21,291 bases of DNA from Thermomucor indicae-seudaticae (lineage: Eukaryota; Mucoromycota; Mucoromycetes; Mucorales; Lichtheimiaceae). The notes under the pieces were generated by a model. The model had not been told where the DNA came from. It saw only the letters and a list, made by a program, of their open reading frames with translations, and did no database searches. The DNA lies in the NCBI GenBank assembly GCA_000787465.1, contig JSYX01000601.1:1-21291 (forward strand). The letters are read 5' to 3'. Below are positions 8,376 through 18,126 of this stretch, piece by piece; within the stretch, counting starts at the first letter, position 1, and every line of letters starts with the position of its first letter. The translations under genes were made by a program, and so were the position numbers.

Positions 8376-8979
8376 ATGCCGTATTTCTTCCTCGCTGTTC
8401 AGACCCTTTTGCTCTTCGATATGGAATTCTTCTGGTTACTCTCTGCTATACTCATTTCTCAAAGCATCTTCGCATATGCTCCTACTTTGTACGTGATATA
8501 CAAAAAGACCCTGCGAAGACTTGAACGTGAAGAAGAGGATACAGTGGCACCCCGCCTATTGCAACGAATTTTCAGGAATCGCTTCCGCAATCCGCAAGGT
8601 CGTCAGCTCCATGTCGCCTCCTCGCTCTATAAGAATTTGAAAAGAAGGGAAAGGGGAAATCAGGTTTTAGTCGTCACGATAGATGAATACTTATCGTCGC
8701 AAGTATGAGCATACTACAGGTCTATTCGTTTTGATATTATTTGACTTCCCGTTTACCTTAGATATGCAACTCATGCCACAAGAGGACTCTTACGAAAATA
8801 ACGACGGCTGACGGTATCCTACACCACAGTGTCCTGGTATGCCAAAACTGCGCGACATGAACGCCTCAAAAAATTTGTATGAAATTGCCATGTATGTCTG
8901 GCGTGGACAAGGAAGACCAGCCACGTTCAGGCGGCCGGACCGATTAAATATCACCACTACGAATGTGGGTTCCTCCTAA
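8376..8979 (+). pseudogene. Fanzor/TnpB-like protein, C-terminal relic
   Basis: Fanzors are eukaryotic relatives of transposon TnpB, RNA-guided nucleases with a split RuvC domain and a zinc ribbon. An ATG frame at 8376 carries a basic stretch (SSLYKNLKRRERGNQ) then VLVVTIDEYLSSQ. A 59-nt intron at 8703-8761 (GTATGA...TTAG) joins it to ICNSCHKRTLTK and, later, VLVCQNCAT. This gives two CxxC pairs (8765-8776 and 8840-8851) of a TnpB-type zinc ribbon. The frame then stops at 8858-8860. In another frame DMNASKNLYEIAMYVW continues directly from 8854 to a stop at 8977-8979 and matches the RuvC-III 'RDxNAxxN' motif plus the R-P-x-x-F-RR tail. A small deletion at about 8850-8856 apparently removed the Trp-Asn-Arg part. 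No RuvC-I or RuvC-II motif was seen upstream. It is dead and truncated. Confidence 0.75.
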
Positions 8980-9512
8980 GAGGATTCAGATCGTTACATT
9001 TATGGTACGTGAACACATCAATCTTCCTCTTTGTAAACGTGCTAACCAAGGAAATATTCCGTTTGCTCGAGCCCCTTTCCTTGCGCCGGACGGGTCAGGT
9101 TTGCCTCTCTAAAAATGCAAGTGGACATACGCAAGGGCTCTCTGGTTTGACGAATATATTGACGAAGTGGCGCAAGAAACTTGCTCATCGAGGTGCAAAT
9201 CTAGTCTCGTACCGACGCAAAGAAGGGATCAGAGCGGCGTGAATACTTTCTCAAAATTCAGCAGTTGCATTCCTCCACATATTTTAGTTTGATCTTTTCT
9301 CTTTTCACGAGTTGTTTTCTTTATTGAAAACCTTGTATAGCAAATGTAAGTTGCTTTTTAAAAGTCGTTGAACATATTCATGGGTTTTCATGCGCACCAC
9401 GTTCTCACGCACCCAACCAATCATATAGCGGATCAGTGAGTGGCATTTACTCGGGGCATTGCTTAAAAGACTGTTTGGGTGGTTGTATCTTGGCATTTCT
9501 TTCTCAACAGCC
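8980..9512. other. region between the Fanzor-like relic and GDH2
   Basis: No recognisable protein. A 77-codon frame at 9009-9242 starts at a non-ATG codon and shows no motif. A GTACGT...GCTAAC...AAG stretch at about 9004-9050 looks like an intron and may be a relic. The right half must include the GDH2 promoter and 5' leader. I see no clear TATA box. Confidence 0.5.
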
Positions 9513-12500
9513 ATGTCTGCAACAGCCTCACCTGTCACCTATTCTTCTACTCCAGACAAGACGCATACCGTCGATGATGGTTACGGTTACAGAGCGAACG
9601 TGTTTCCAGACAAGGAAAAACAGATGACAAAGGCCTGCTCCTATATCGAAAAAACAGGCTTTATTCCCAAAAACTTAGTGAAGAACGAAGTTTCCTGGTT
9701 CTATGGGTAAACGAATTGCTCTCTCGTACACCTGTCCCCAGGGATTAAAACGCGCAATCATAGCAATCTCGGGATTGATGATTATTATTTTGCATTGGAG
9801 TCAGTCGAAACTATTGCAAACCACATCATGGGCCTGTATGGCGCCAAGATATTGGCCTTCACAAGGAATGAGAACGCCTTGGATATCAAGTTGGAAGAAG
9901 AACGGGATGATTCGTCAGTCTTTATTCATTCCTCAAGACCAGGTGTCTCTGAGCTTTCTGAACCGCAATGTGAGAAGCGGTAAGTGGGGTGTCTCCCGCA
10001 GTAAGATGGCGAGAGCCTTGACAAAGTATATGTATGATACAGGATTGACGACAAATACTTGGATACTTCCACGGCTGACAACGCATTCCGACTGGAGTCG
10101 TATCGATCCATTGGTACAGCCTTTCAGGGAGAGGCACCACAGCTTCGGTCATACTTTGTGACAAGATGCCAATTCGTGAATCGAAGGCCATCGCAAGAAC
10201 AGATGGAAGACATTACTCAGGTAGCTGACAAGACCTTTTTACGGAAAGCGACAGAGCATACCCGGAGACTTTACGAGAACATTATGCGACATGTACTTCT
10301 TCGCAAGGGTCCAGTGATTGAAATGTACGAGGAGGGAAATAAGCGTGAGCGACGCCTGATTATAGGCTATCCGCAACGAAGCACGATGCGTTTCTTTTCA
10401 TCCATGTCCGATTTGTATCACTATTATAGTCTCTATTCAACGAGAAAATATGTTGGTAAGCGAAAAATTGCTTGCACGTAGGTGGGGAAAGATGACACTT
10501 GCTGATATCGAACGCAGAGCAATTCTCTAACGGGGTTACGATCATGGGGCTTTATCTTAATGCGCTACCGAGTGCAACTATCCCTATCGAGAGTTCTATA
10601 CATCAAGTGATGAAGGAGACATCCTTGATTTATTGTCTTCCTACAACGCCATTGCAGCATCTTTTCCAGACCAACCAGCTGTCTGTCCAAGAGACGGTCT
10701 ATGGCTTTGTAAGCTGGATCTTTGCGCAACATTTCCTCAACAGACTGGGCAAGGAGTATTACAGTTTGCAGAACATCTTGGATACCCGCAACCCTGTCCA
10801 CGAAGAAGTGTTGACAAAGCTAAAGAAACGGCTCCGCCAAGAGACATTTACGCGAGAATACATTCTGGACATCATCAAACGATATCCAGACTTGATCAGA
10901 CTCTTGTACGGCAACTTTGCCAAAACGCACTATGTCAACCACCGCGAGGCAAAATTACAGCCCAGCATCTCGTACCAGCGCTTTGCCATGCTCGAGATCT
11001 TGACAGACGAGCAGCTGCAGCACAAGATCAAGGCCCTGACATCCAACGCGCACGAGCAGCTGGTGTTCGAATCCTTTTTGACGTTCAATAAGCATGTCCT
11101 CAAGACCAACTTTTACCAGCCGACCAAGGTCGCCCTCTCATTCAGGCTCGATCCGAGTTTTCTCCCCGAGATTGAATACCCCAGCAGGCTTTTTGGCATG
11201 TTTCTCATCATTGGCTCCGAGTTTCGAGGCTTCCATTTGCGGTTCCAGGATGTCGCACGAGGCGGTATCCGGATCATTCGGTCGCGTAACCGGGAAGCGT
11301 ACTCGATCAACCAGCGAACCCTGTTTGACGAGAACTACGCCTTGGCTGCGACGCAGCAGCGCAAGAACAAGGATATTCCCGAGGGCGGCTCCAAGGGGAC
11401 GATCCTGCTTGATATCGACCAGCAAGACAAGCCGCGACAGGCGTTCGAGAAGTACGTGGATTCGATCCTCGATCTGTTAATCGTGGGCCAGACACCGGGG
11501 ATCAAGGAGAAGTTGGTGGATCTGAATGGTAATAAGCCCGAGATCCTGTTCTTTGGACCGGATGAAGGCACGGCGGACTACATGGACCTGGCGTCCGAAC
11601 AAGCGCGCCGACGCAACGCCAGCTTCTGGAAGGCGTTTACGACTGGCAAAAGCCAATCTCTCGGTGGCATTCCCCATGACGTCTATGGCATGACGACGCG
11701 CTCCGTGCACCAGTACGTGCTGGGTATCTATCGCACCTTTGGCCTCAAGGAGGAAGAGTGCACCAAGGTACAGACTGGTGGTCCTGACGGCGATCTGGGA
11801 TCGAACGAGATCAAGATATCCATGGACAAGACGATTGCGATTGTGGATGGCTCCGGAGTGCTGTACGACCGGCAAGGGATCAACCGCGAAGAACTCTTGC
11901 GTCTCGCGGACGAGCGGCGCATGATTAGCCATTTTGATACCAGCAAGCTATCGCGCGAGGGGTTCCGTGTGTTGCTCGAGGACAGCAATGTGCGTCTGTT
12001 TAATGGGCAAATTGTCGAGAACGGGTTCCAGTTTCGGAACACGTTCCATATGAACCCGCTCGCATCCGCGACTCTCTTTGTACCATGCGGCGGGCGTCCT
12101 GAGTCGGTTGATCTCTACAATGTGCATTTGCTAGAAGGGTTCAGCACAAGCAAGAAGGAGGGCGGCAGAGGACCGCTCTTCAAGTACATTGTCGAGGGCG
12201 CCAATCTGTTTTTCACACAAGAAGCTCGTCTGAGGCTCGAGAGGCAAGGTGTGGTGATATTCAAGGATGCTTCTGCCAACAAGGGAGGCGTGACCTCTTC
12301 GTCGTTTGAAGTCCTGGCCGCGTTGGCGTTCACGGATGCGGAATTTGCCGAACACATGTGCGTCCGGGACGGGCGTGTGCCCGAATTCTATCAAGCGTAC
12401 GTCCAAGAGGTTCAGGAAATCATTGAGCGCAATGCCCGAATCGAATTCGAAGCCTTGTGGCGCGAACACAAAAAGACCAAACTTCCGATCTCGGTCCTTT

Positions 12501-12781
12501 CGGACGAGCTCTCGGTAGCCATTGTCCAGTTGAGTCAACAGCTGCAGGAAAGCACATTGTGGAAGAACAACAAGGAGCTGCGCCACGAGGTGCTTCGTGG
12601 GGCTTTCCCCAAGTTGCTGCTAGACAAGTTGCCACTGGAAACGTTGCTGGAACGGATACCGGAAAGCTACGTCAAGGCGATCTTTGGGGCGTACCTGGCA
12701 TCTCAGTTTGTCTATGAATACGGACCTAAGCCAGACAATTTTGCATTTTTTGAGTTTATGCGTGAACGCTATTATCAATAA
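9513..12781 (+). CDS. GDH2: GDH2, large NAD-dependent glutamate dehydrogenase
   Basis: Oxidises L-glutamate to 2-oxoglutarate and ammonium with NAD+, the catabolic step when amino acids serve as carbon or nitrogen source. Exons: 9513-9706, 9764-9979, 10043-10455, 10518-12781, giving 1028 aa, the size of the fungal large NAD-GDH class. It starts MSATASPVTY; the ATG at 9513 is the first in frame. The N-terminal half is the long regulatory region of this class (WFYGNLGIDDYYFALESVE, ANHIMGLYGAKILAFTRN). The catalytic part includes FQDVARGGIRIIRSRN (about residue 520), KNKDIPEGGSKGTILL (about 560, with the lysine-rich active-site segment) and TGGPDGDLGSNEIKIS (about 694, start of the NAD-binding fold). 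Later come IVEGANLFFTQEARLRLERQ and DASANKGGVTSSSFEVLAAL. All three introns (57, 63, 62 nt) are GT-AG and rejoin conserved sequence. The last exon looks richer in GC than the surrounding sequence. Confidence 0.96.
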
Positions 12782-14065
12782 ACTCTTGCATAGGTTAGCT
12801 GAGTGACCCAATAATACACGAGCAGGAGGAGCAACGACTATCAAGCAAGTGTTTGATTTCACGCTGTCGCCTTTCGTTGGCATGCTTCGAGTTCTGTCAA
12901 CAACCAACTGAGCAACTAACTGAGATGTAAGGCTAACTGTTGACGAGACCTTGGTTGATATTAGCCGGCAGTCAAAGTCCAGTGGTTGCTCAAGATGGGC
13001 AAGCAGATCGGATCGAACAACGAACCGACTCTGCATTGTCCGCGCTACCAGCGCAGTCGCTGCATCTCAGAATCTGGTCATGCAGTACTTGGACTTTACC
13101 GTATCGCATTGCCCAGTTTATGGGCGTATGGTCAACCAAGTACTGTTCTGATAGCCAGTTATTATTATAATGAAGCATTGCTAACCGTGAGGTTCCAGAA
13201 ATGGGCAAACGCGTGCTCCAGGAGGACACTCGCGTACGGTACGGGAGATTTTTAGGGAAAGACTTACCTGTGTCGCTGTGAATCACTTTGGAGAACAACA
13301 ATGTTGTGTCTGGACAGAAAGCGCGTTATCGCCGCTAACCTTAGACATCAAATCTCGCAGCGGGCCCTACTAGACAGTGTCCATGAAGTCCTTCACTGTG
13401 CGCTTTCCAGGCTCTATAAACGCGAGCTGTGCCTTGATGTCGTAAGACGCAGCAATATGATTATTCCAGCAATTTCGACTCTCGAAGCATATATCGTACA
13501 GACTTGTCAGTTATCTGAGCGCGCTGCGATTTCAGTTCTCGATCAATTTCTTGCTGTTGATTTCTGTGACGCTTAGTTGATACTGCATTGTTCGGTTCCA
13601 TCTAAATGTTGAATAAGCATCGAGCGGAATGGCGCATGGAAACCGGTCTCGACGGTCACTTGCTCATGTGCCATTCTGCAATATATGACCCCTCTGAGGG
13701 GTTTGTTTTAGGATCGAATAAACCAAAGTATGGGTGCTCCAAGTTCAGTGCTGTAAGGCAGATTACACGCCGTTTCAGAGAAAAATATCAATTCTGTGTG
13801 CAGTAATGGGAGAACGAAGTGAAAGAAAGTTATGCGAGCGGTGCTTAGACTGTATGTTCATAAGCGGGTCTTGTGCTTCTTCCTTTGTGTCGCGGACACA
13901 ATGGGAAACCACTGATATCTGTAGCTATATCCATTAAAGCAGATTGTCACTGAAAGATAAGTTGAATACAAACAACGCGAAGTCATTGTTTACCCGGCCA
14001 CCATAAAGAAAAGACAACTATACAAGCCCATTGAAGCAAACTAGATACAAAAGCAACGCGCAGGC
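12782..14065. other. 1.3-kb region without a recognised gene
   Basis: No family was recognised on either strand. Between 12950 and 13255 a plus-strand frame (ATSAVAASQNLVMQYLDFTV, CPVYGRMVNQ) could be spliced through a well-formed 59-nt intron (GTACTG...GCTAAC...TTCCAG, about 13141-13199) into a short end. It has no ATG close to its start and no known homologue. The minus strand also has long overlapping frames here. It could be a degenerate gene or transposon remnant. An ORF at 13301-13576 is listed separately. Nothing was seen in 13580-14065. Confidence 0.5.
13301..13576 (+). CDS. hypothetical 91-aa ORF, doubtful
   Basis: An ATG-initiated frame of 91 codons, predicted mostly helical, with regularly spaced leucines and arginines (RVIAANLRHQISQRALLDSV). 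I do not recognise it. It stands alone between GDH2 and the small minus-strand gene, with no visible introns. Its length is compatible with chance, so treat it as a candidate only. Confidence 0.2.
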   Translation: MLCLDRKRVIAANLRHQISQRALLDSVHEVLHCALSRLYKRELCLDVVRRSNMIIPAISTLEAYIVQTCQLSERAAISVLDQFLAVDFCDA

Positions 14066-14477
14066 TTATTGTTCTCCCCGTTCTCGTTTAAGCTTTTCCA
14101 ATCGTTCTCGGTTACGCTTGAGAAGGATGCGGTTGACATTGGCCTTTTCAATGTCTGCCATTTCGTGCCAGTTATTGATTCGGCTGATCGTGCCGTCTTC
14201 ATTGATCACTAAAGTCGCGTGTTTAGTGTCAAGCTTTTGTGGCAGGGTAGTAACAATACTTGCCTACTGGACCCAGCTCTTTCAGTTTGAACTTGTCGTT
14301 CATTCCTATTTGTTGGACGGTTTCTTCGGCAGAGGCGGGAAGTGCCAACAAAGGCTCTCTCTTCTCTTGCTGCTGTTGGTTTCCGTTATCAGTAGCAGAA
14401 GTTGACATTGTGGCTCGTCGATAAACTACTCCGGATTGTTTTTCAAGAAGAGTAGTAAAGGTTCGCAAACAAAGCAT
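14066..14477 (-). CDS. small conserved fungal protein, function unknown
   Basis: Two minus-strand exons, 14477-14264 and 14208-14066, encode 118 aa. The first about 23 residues (MLCLRTFTTLLEKQSGVVYRR) resemble a mitochondrial targeting peptide. A second ATG at 14408-14406 (MSTSATDN) would give a 95-aa form without it. A Gln-rich, probably disordered linker follows, then a conserved-looking core: LKELGPV, VINEDGTISRINNWHEM, and a C-terminal basic helix (NRILLKRNRERLEKLKRE). I remember the 'LGPV-V-N-x-DGT-x-SRI-NW' plus 'KRN-RLE-L' arrangement from uncharacterised small fungal proteins but cannot name a function. The two halves are joined by a 55-nt GC-AG intron. The reading is credible because the junction rebuilds the motif exactly. 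Confidence 0.75.
14209..14263 (-). other. GC-AG intron in the small unknown gene
   Basis: On the minus strand the exon ends ...GGTCCAGTAG and the intron begins GCAAGT (plus 14263 downward) and ends TTTAG. Splicing gives LGPVVINEDGT without a gap. An alternative GT-AG splice (GTAGGC donor, AAAAG acceptor) also stays in frame but inserts LDTKHATL in place of V. The GC-AG version fits the motif better. Confidence 0.65.
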
Positions 14478-15254
14478 GTAAATAAGAAAGAGTAGCTAAG
14501 TTTTTCTCGCAACTTCTTTGAACTGTGCACGGACTTTTGAGTTTCCAAATTCGGTACATCAACAGCCATGCAATCCAAGACCACCAAGGGAATTACAAAC
14601 GTTGTAGACGTGTATTGAAACCACTTCCACTCAAGGGATGTCTCGATTTAAGAAGAATGCATTTCTTTGTGTACAACGGACGCGACCACAAAGGTTGTTG
14701 AGCCAGCCTAGGTGAAATAAACATTAGTACGAAGCCGCGTTTTCACGATTCGTGATCAGACGCGGATTGGAGTCGACAAAAATGCACAGATCACAAGGAC
14801 CTCGTTATAAACAAATCCCACTGAGCAAGGTGTCCTTCGCATTGTCGAGTGCAAGGCTTGTCAAGTGGATTCTTCCACATATACCGCAACCTAGCTCTTC
14901 CCGCGGCAGCGTGCTCAGGATCTGGCGGATTTATCCGTCCTTAAATACTATCCATTTTGATAGACGGATTGGACGATTAAATAGGGCCCGATCTTCCAAT
15001 AAAGAGAGTATCGTTTCCAAGTGTTACTAAAAGGAGCTGTTATCTCCAGCCATTCCGATTCATCCGGTTTTCGTTTACTGTAGACTGCGCAAACGCAGCT
15101 AGTTGTCAGAAGCCCCTCCATTTGAGCCCAATGGTCAATCGTGGTGCAAGCTTACTTTCGGGGAAAGATCTTTGTGCCTGAATTTTTCGCGTCTGAAAGT
15201 TTGTAGAGTTTTGCACGGCAAGTCACCTCGTCTGTCTCTTTTTCTTTAGCCAAC
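14478..15254. other. intergenic region, no recognised gene
   Basis: The left part should carry the promoter of the small minus-strand gene. A 92-codon plus-strand frame (14752-15030) has no recognisable motif. A short near-palindrome (TCACGATTCGTGA, 14743-14755) and a pair of GGATTTATCCGTCC / ACGGATTGGACG-like words around 14928-14980 are visible. The right end (polypyrimidine stretch, then TTTAG at about 15250) looks like the acceptor of the first recognisable KDZ exon. Confidence 0.45.
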
Positions 15255-17355
15255 ACGTAACCTTAACCGCGAGCCTTATCCCAAGCGCAAACCTTTGCTT
15301 TCGGCCAGAGATCCAGGGGACATCCCGAAGCTTCCGGAATCCACACAGAAGAGAAAGTACGTCAATGATACCCGCAAGTAGCTGTCGTGCTTCGACGTGA
15401 AAGCTCGCCCGGTTGGCATGCAACAACAGACAAACAGGTCTTCGAGCAGTGTCTTTCCTTCCATCGTTGCAGCGGAGGCTGGCAGCCTTCATTCCGGTGC
15501 TGTCGTCAACCCTGAGGGCGCTGACTGGATGGACATGGACGATGGCGATTTCGACGAGACACCAGCAGCCAAAAAGCGCGAAACGCCACTAAAGCCTGAC
15601 TGGGAAGCCTTGACACTTTGGCAGCGGCGTATGTGGAGAGCTTCCGGCACGGTCTGCCGACATATCTGGCTAACCCTCTCCCCAGAGGCGAGACTTGCCA
15701 ATACGGCGAAGAGTTCAGGAAGACCACCAAATACTTTTACTTGACACGTATGTATCTTCATTTGACTTATCGCATGTTTTCACGGAAGCATTGAAGCAGT
15801 ATAGTAAATAGCATGCATGGTTGAGGAAGTGAGCTTCTGCATGAAGTACAACCCTTTTGCCCGTTTGCCTGGTGCGGCAACAGATGGTGCCGACAAGCCC
15901 ATCCAACCCGACCATGGCGGTCCATTTTGGCCTACTCAAGGCCATCGAGTATCTGCGGCGTTGCGTCAAGCACGCCTCCTTTCACGCCTTGGCGGAAACG
16001 TATTCCTTGATGAGTGGACAGAAGACAAGCATATCATTGCGAAAAACTTTGAAGTTTTGCTTAACGACCTGTCTAGTTCGCTCATTTCGCAAGCAACATT
16101 TCGGAGGCCTTCTTTGCCTTCTCCAAGATCAAATTGCTCGCTGAGCAAAAGATCTTGAATGGGCACAACATTCAGCAGCCGCTTTGCCCTGCCTGTCCAA
16201 CGGTACATATAAAGACACTTTATAAAGCTACGAGGCTTACATAGCGGCTGCAGGTTCCCACCAAAGACGACAGGCTGATCATCGCAATGGATGGTAACTT
16301 TCAGTTGCGTCATTTGGCCCGTATCGAAGACGTCCTGAATTTGGAACCTGATGCCGGCGAGAAGGCTATCGCCGGCACGTACTGGGCTGCCATTGACCCA
16401 GCAACGGCTGCCTACGTAAACGTAATTATTTTAATGTTACCTTTCAGAACACAAGTACTAATAGCATTCTGGTGTAGCCAAACCTGGAGGACACCTGCAC
16501 AGATATCCGGGACGGGCCGATGGTTCCAGCAAGGGCTTAGGCGTCACCTGTGCTTGCCGTTCCGCCATGGGGCACCGCTTGTCTTCGTAGACATGGACAC
16601 AGCAGGCGAACAGTAAGAAACGAACTTTTGCTTTGTCAATCTCGCCAGTGGATTCTTATATCAACTACATTTTCAGGTACAAGTATCCCCTGGCTGTTGT
16701 CAAAAATGTCCGTTCTCTATATAACGACAATGACAACATCGACATCATGTACGATGTTGGTTGTAAACTTCGGCCTGCATTAAAGGTAGCCTTTCCGCAA
16801 CTCCTTTGGATAACTGATCTTGTATCACTAACCAAAGAATTCAGGCCAATCAAGCAGCCCTCGGAGATCTCCCCGACAAGGCCAGAATTGTGGTGGGGGT
16901 CTTCCATGCGTACGCCCACCAACCTTCCTGCCAAGTGCGGTTTAACCCGCGATTTATAGCCGGCTTCGGCCTCACGGACGGTGAATGGATGGAACGCCTT
17001 TGGTCAAGTCTAAGTTCTGCCGTGGCGGCACCCGTCTGATGACGCCACGGCGCTCTCATCTCTCGCTATCGTTGGCGTTGAGGAACTTCTGGGCTGGCCG
17101 CCTGGATGTGATCGGTGAGGCTTTACAACATCACTATGGCGCTTGGATGATTTTGACCTTGCAATGTTGCTTTGTTGTTTAGGTAAAACACTGGAAAACG
17201 GACGCATCCGGGCCGAGAAGGATGCCTTTACGGAGCTGGCCATACGCAGAACGACGCACCGCCATTTTTCGGATCGTACGTGCGACTTTGACCACAACGA
17301 AGTTAGGAAACTTCGTAGGCAGCTCCGAGACTCTGAATTTGGTTCGAATGGATGA
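15255..17355 (+). pseudogene. KDZ-type transposase, frameshifted
   Basis: KDZ (Kyakuja-Dileera-Zisupton) elements are cut-and-paste DNA transposons abundant in fungi. Read across frames, the order is: a basic/acidic N-terminus (DWMDMDDGDFDETPAAKK); AAAYVESFRHGLPTYLANPL; VSFCMKYNPFARL; SPSNPTMAVHFGLLKAIEY; LCPACPT; then MDGNFQLRHLAR (first catalytic Asp, 16290-16292), CTDIRDGP, a GVTCACR / HGAPLVFVDMDTAGEQ segment split over two frames, YPLAVVKNV, MYDVGCKLRPAL (second Asp, 16753-16755), FHAYAHQPSCQVRFNPRF, and TDGEWMERLWSSL (catalytic Glu, 16983-16985). Clean introns fit at 15748-15811, 16203-16253, 16416-16477, about 16613-16676 and 17115-17182. The frame is broken at a TAG near 15378, near 15605, around 15860, at 16538-16560 and near 17030, so it is inactive. 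Terminal repeats were not found. Confidence 0.8.
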
Positions 17356-17400
17356 CTACATAAAGCAGTATCCGAAGACTGTACTTTTAATTGGACATTT

Positions 17401-17763
17401 ATGCAGTATACGATCTTCCCTCCCAGTAAACCACCCGGCGATCATCTACGGGAACCGGCAGCCGTTAATCATCTGTTACACGTGCTTCAACAACGACAAG
17501 GCATGTTCCACTACATACCCGGTTCAGGAACGATAGGCCACATCCCAGTATGCGTGATAAATGGAAACAAGACTCTACAGTTTTCAACGGAGAGTAACAG
17601 TCAACCAGTGTCTGTTACACGACGTAGACCGTTCCGCGATCTGCCGGACAGGCGTTTCCTAAGAGGCTTTCGATTGGGGCATTTTGGCCCGCATACAGAT
17701 GATAGACTGCCTGGCGACAATATCGACTTGAGAGAAGAGGAAGATACCGAGGATGCACCATGA
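17401..17763 (+). CDS. hypothetical 120-aa ORF after the KDZ pseudogene
   Basis: An ATG frame of 120 codons ends in an acidic tail (DNIDLREEEDTEDAP) after an Arg/Pro-rich part (RRRPFRDLPDRRFLRGFR). It lies on the same strand 45 bp after the last recognisable KDZ coding segment. It could be the non-conserved C-terminus of that transposase, a separate cargo ORF or chance. I recognise no family. Confidence 0.25.
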   Translation: MQYTIFPPSKPPGDHLREPAAVNHLLHVLQQRQGMFHYIPGSGTIGHIPVCVINGNKTLQFSTESNSQPVSVTRRRPFRDLPDRRFLRGFRLGHFGPHTDDRLPGDNIDLREEEDTEDAP

Positions 17764-18126
17764 ACAGGTAAGAACGATGTCATAAAAGCCCTACAACTAA
17801 TCCAACTCCGGCAACGCCAAACGGCTTTGTAGTTCTGCTACGTCCACCGTCAAAAACCGCGCTACGTGTGGCCTACAGGGCAAAAAGTGTTTCGTAGCAA
17901 TCGAACATGTCCCTTGCCCGGTATCCGGATTCTGGAAGATGTCGTTCAAAAAATCCACCACTAGTAAAAGTTCTTGCTCTACTTTATCCCGAAGAGGTTG
18001 AATTCTAGAACTCTTCCCAGACGACCTTTTAACTCGTAACAATCGTCTCGACCTCGACAGCTATTTCGTGGCAACTTACAATTAAGTTTAATGACTCCTT
18101 TGCTCTATGTTCTGCTGGAACAAAGA
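17764..18126. other. gap between KDZ and gypsy relics
   Basis: A minus-strand frame at 18042-17797 (81 codons, containing FLNDIFQNPDTGQG and VARFLTVDVAELQSRLALPELD) is open but has no ATG at its start and no family I know. Given the orientation of the integrase fragment to its right, this is where a 3' LTR could lie, but no LTR ends were identified. Confidence 0.4.

Noticed and set aside
9459..9512. N-terminal extension of GDH2 (LKRLFGWLYLG...)
   Set aside because: The frame is open upstream but has no ATG before 9513; the ATG at 9513 follows a pyrimidine-rich leader and is the first in frame.
10633..11480. Long overlapping frames on both strands inside GDH2 exon 4
   Set aside because: The frame encoding GDH2 is continuous and conserved; the others are by-products of its GC-rich codons.
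17335..17350. tRNA-like B-box word (GGTTCGAATGG)
   Set aside because: No matching acceptor stem, A box or cloverleaf around it; it lies in the KDZ coding tail.
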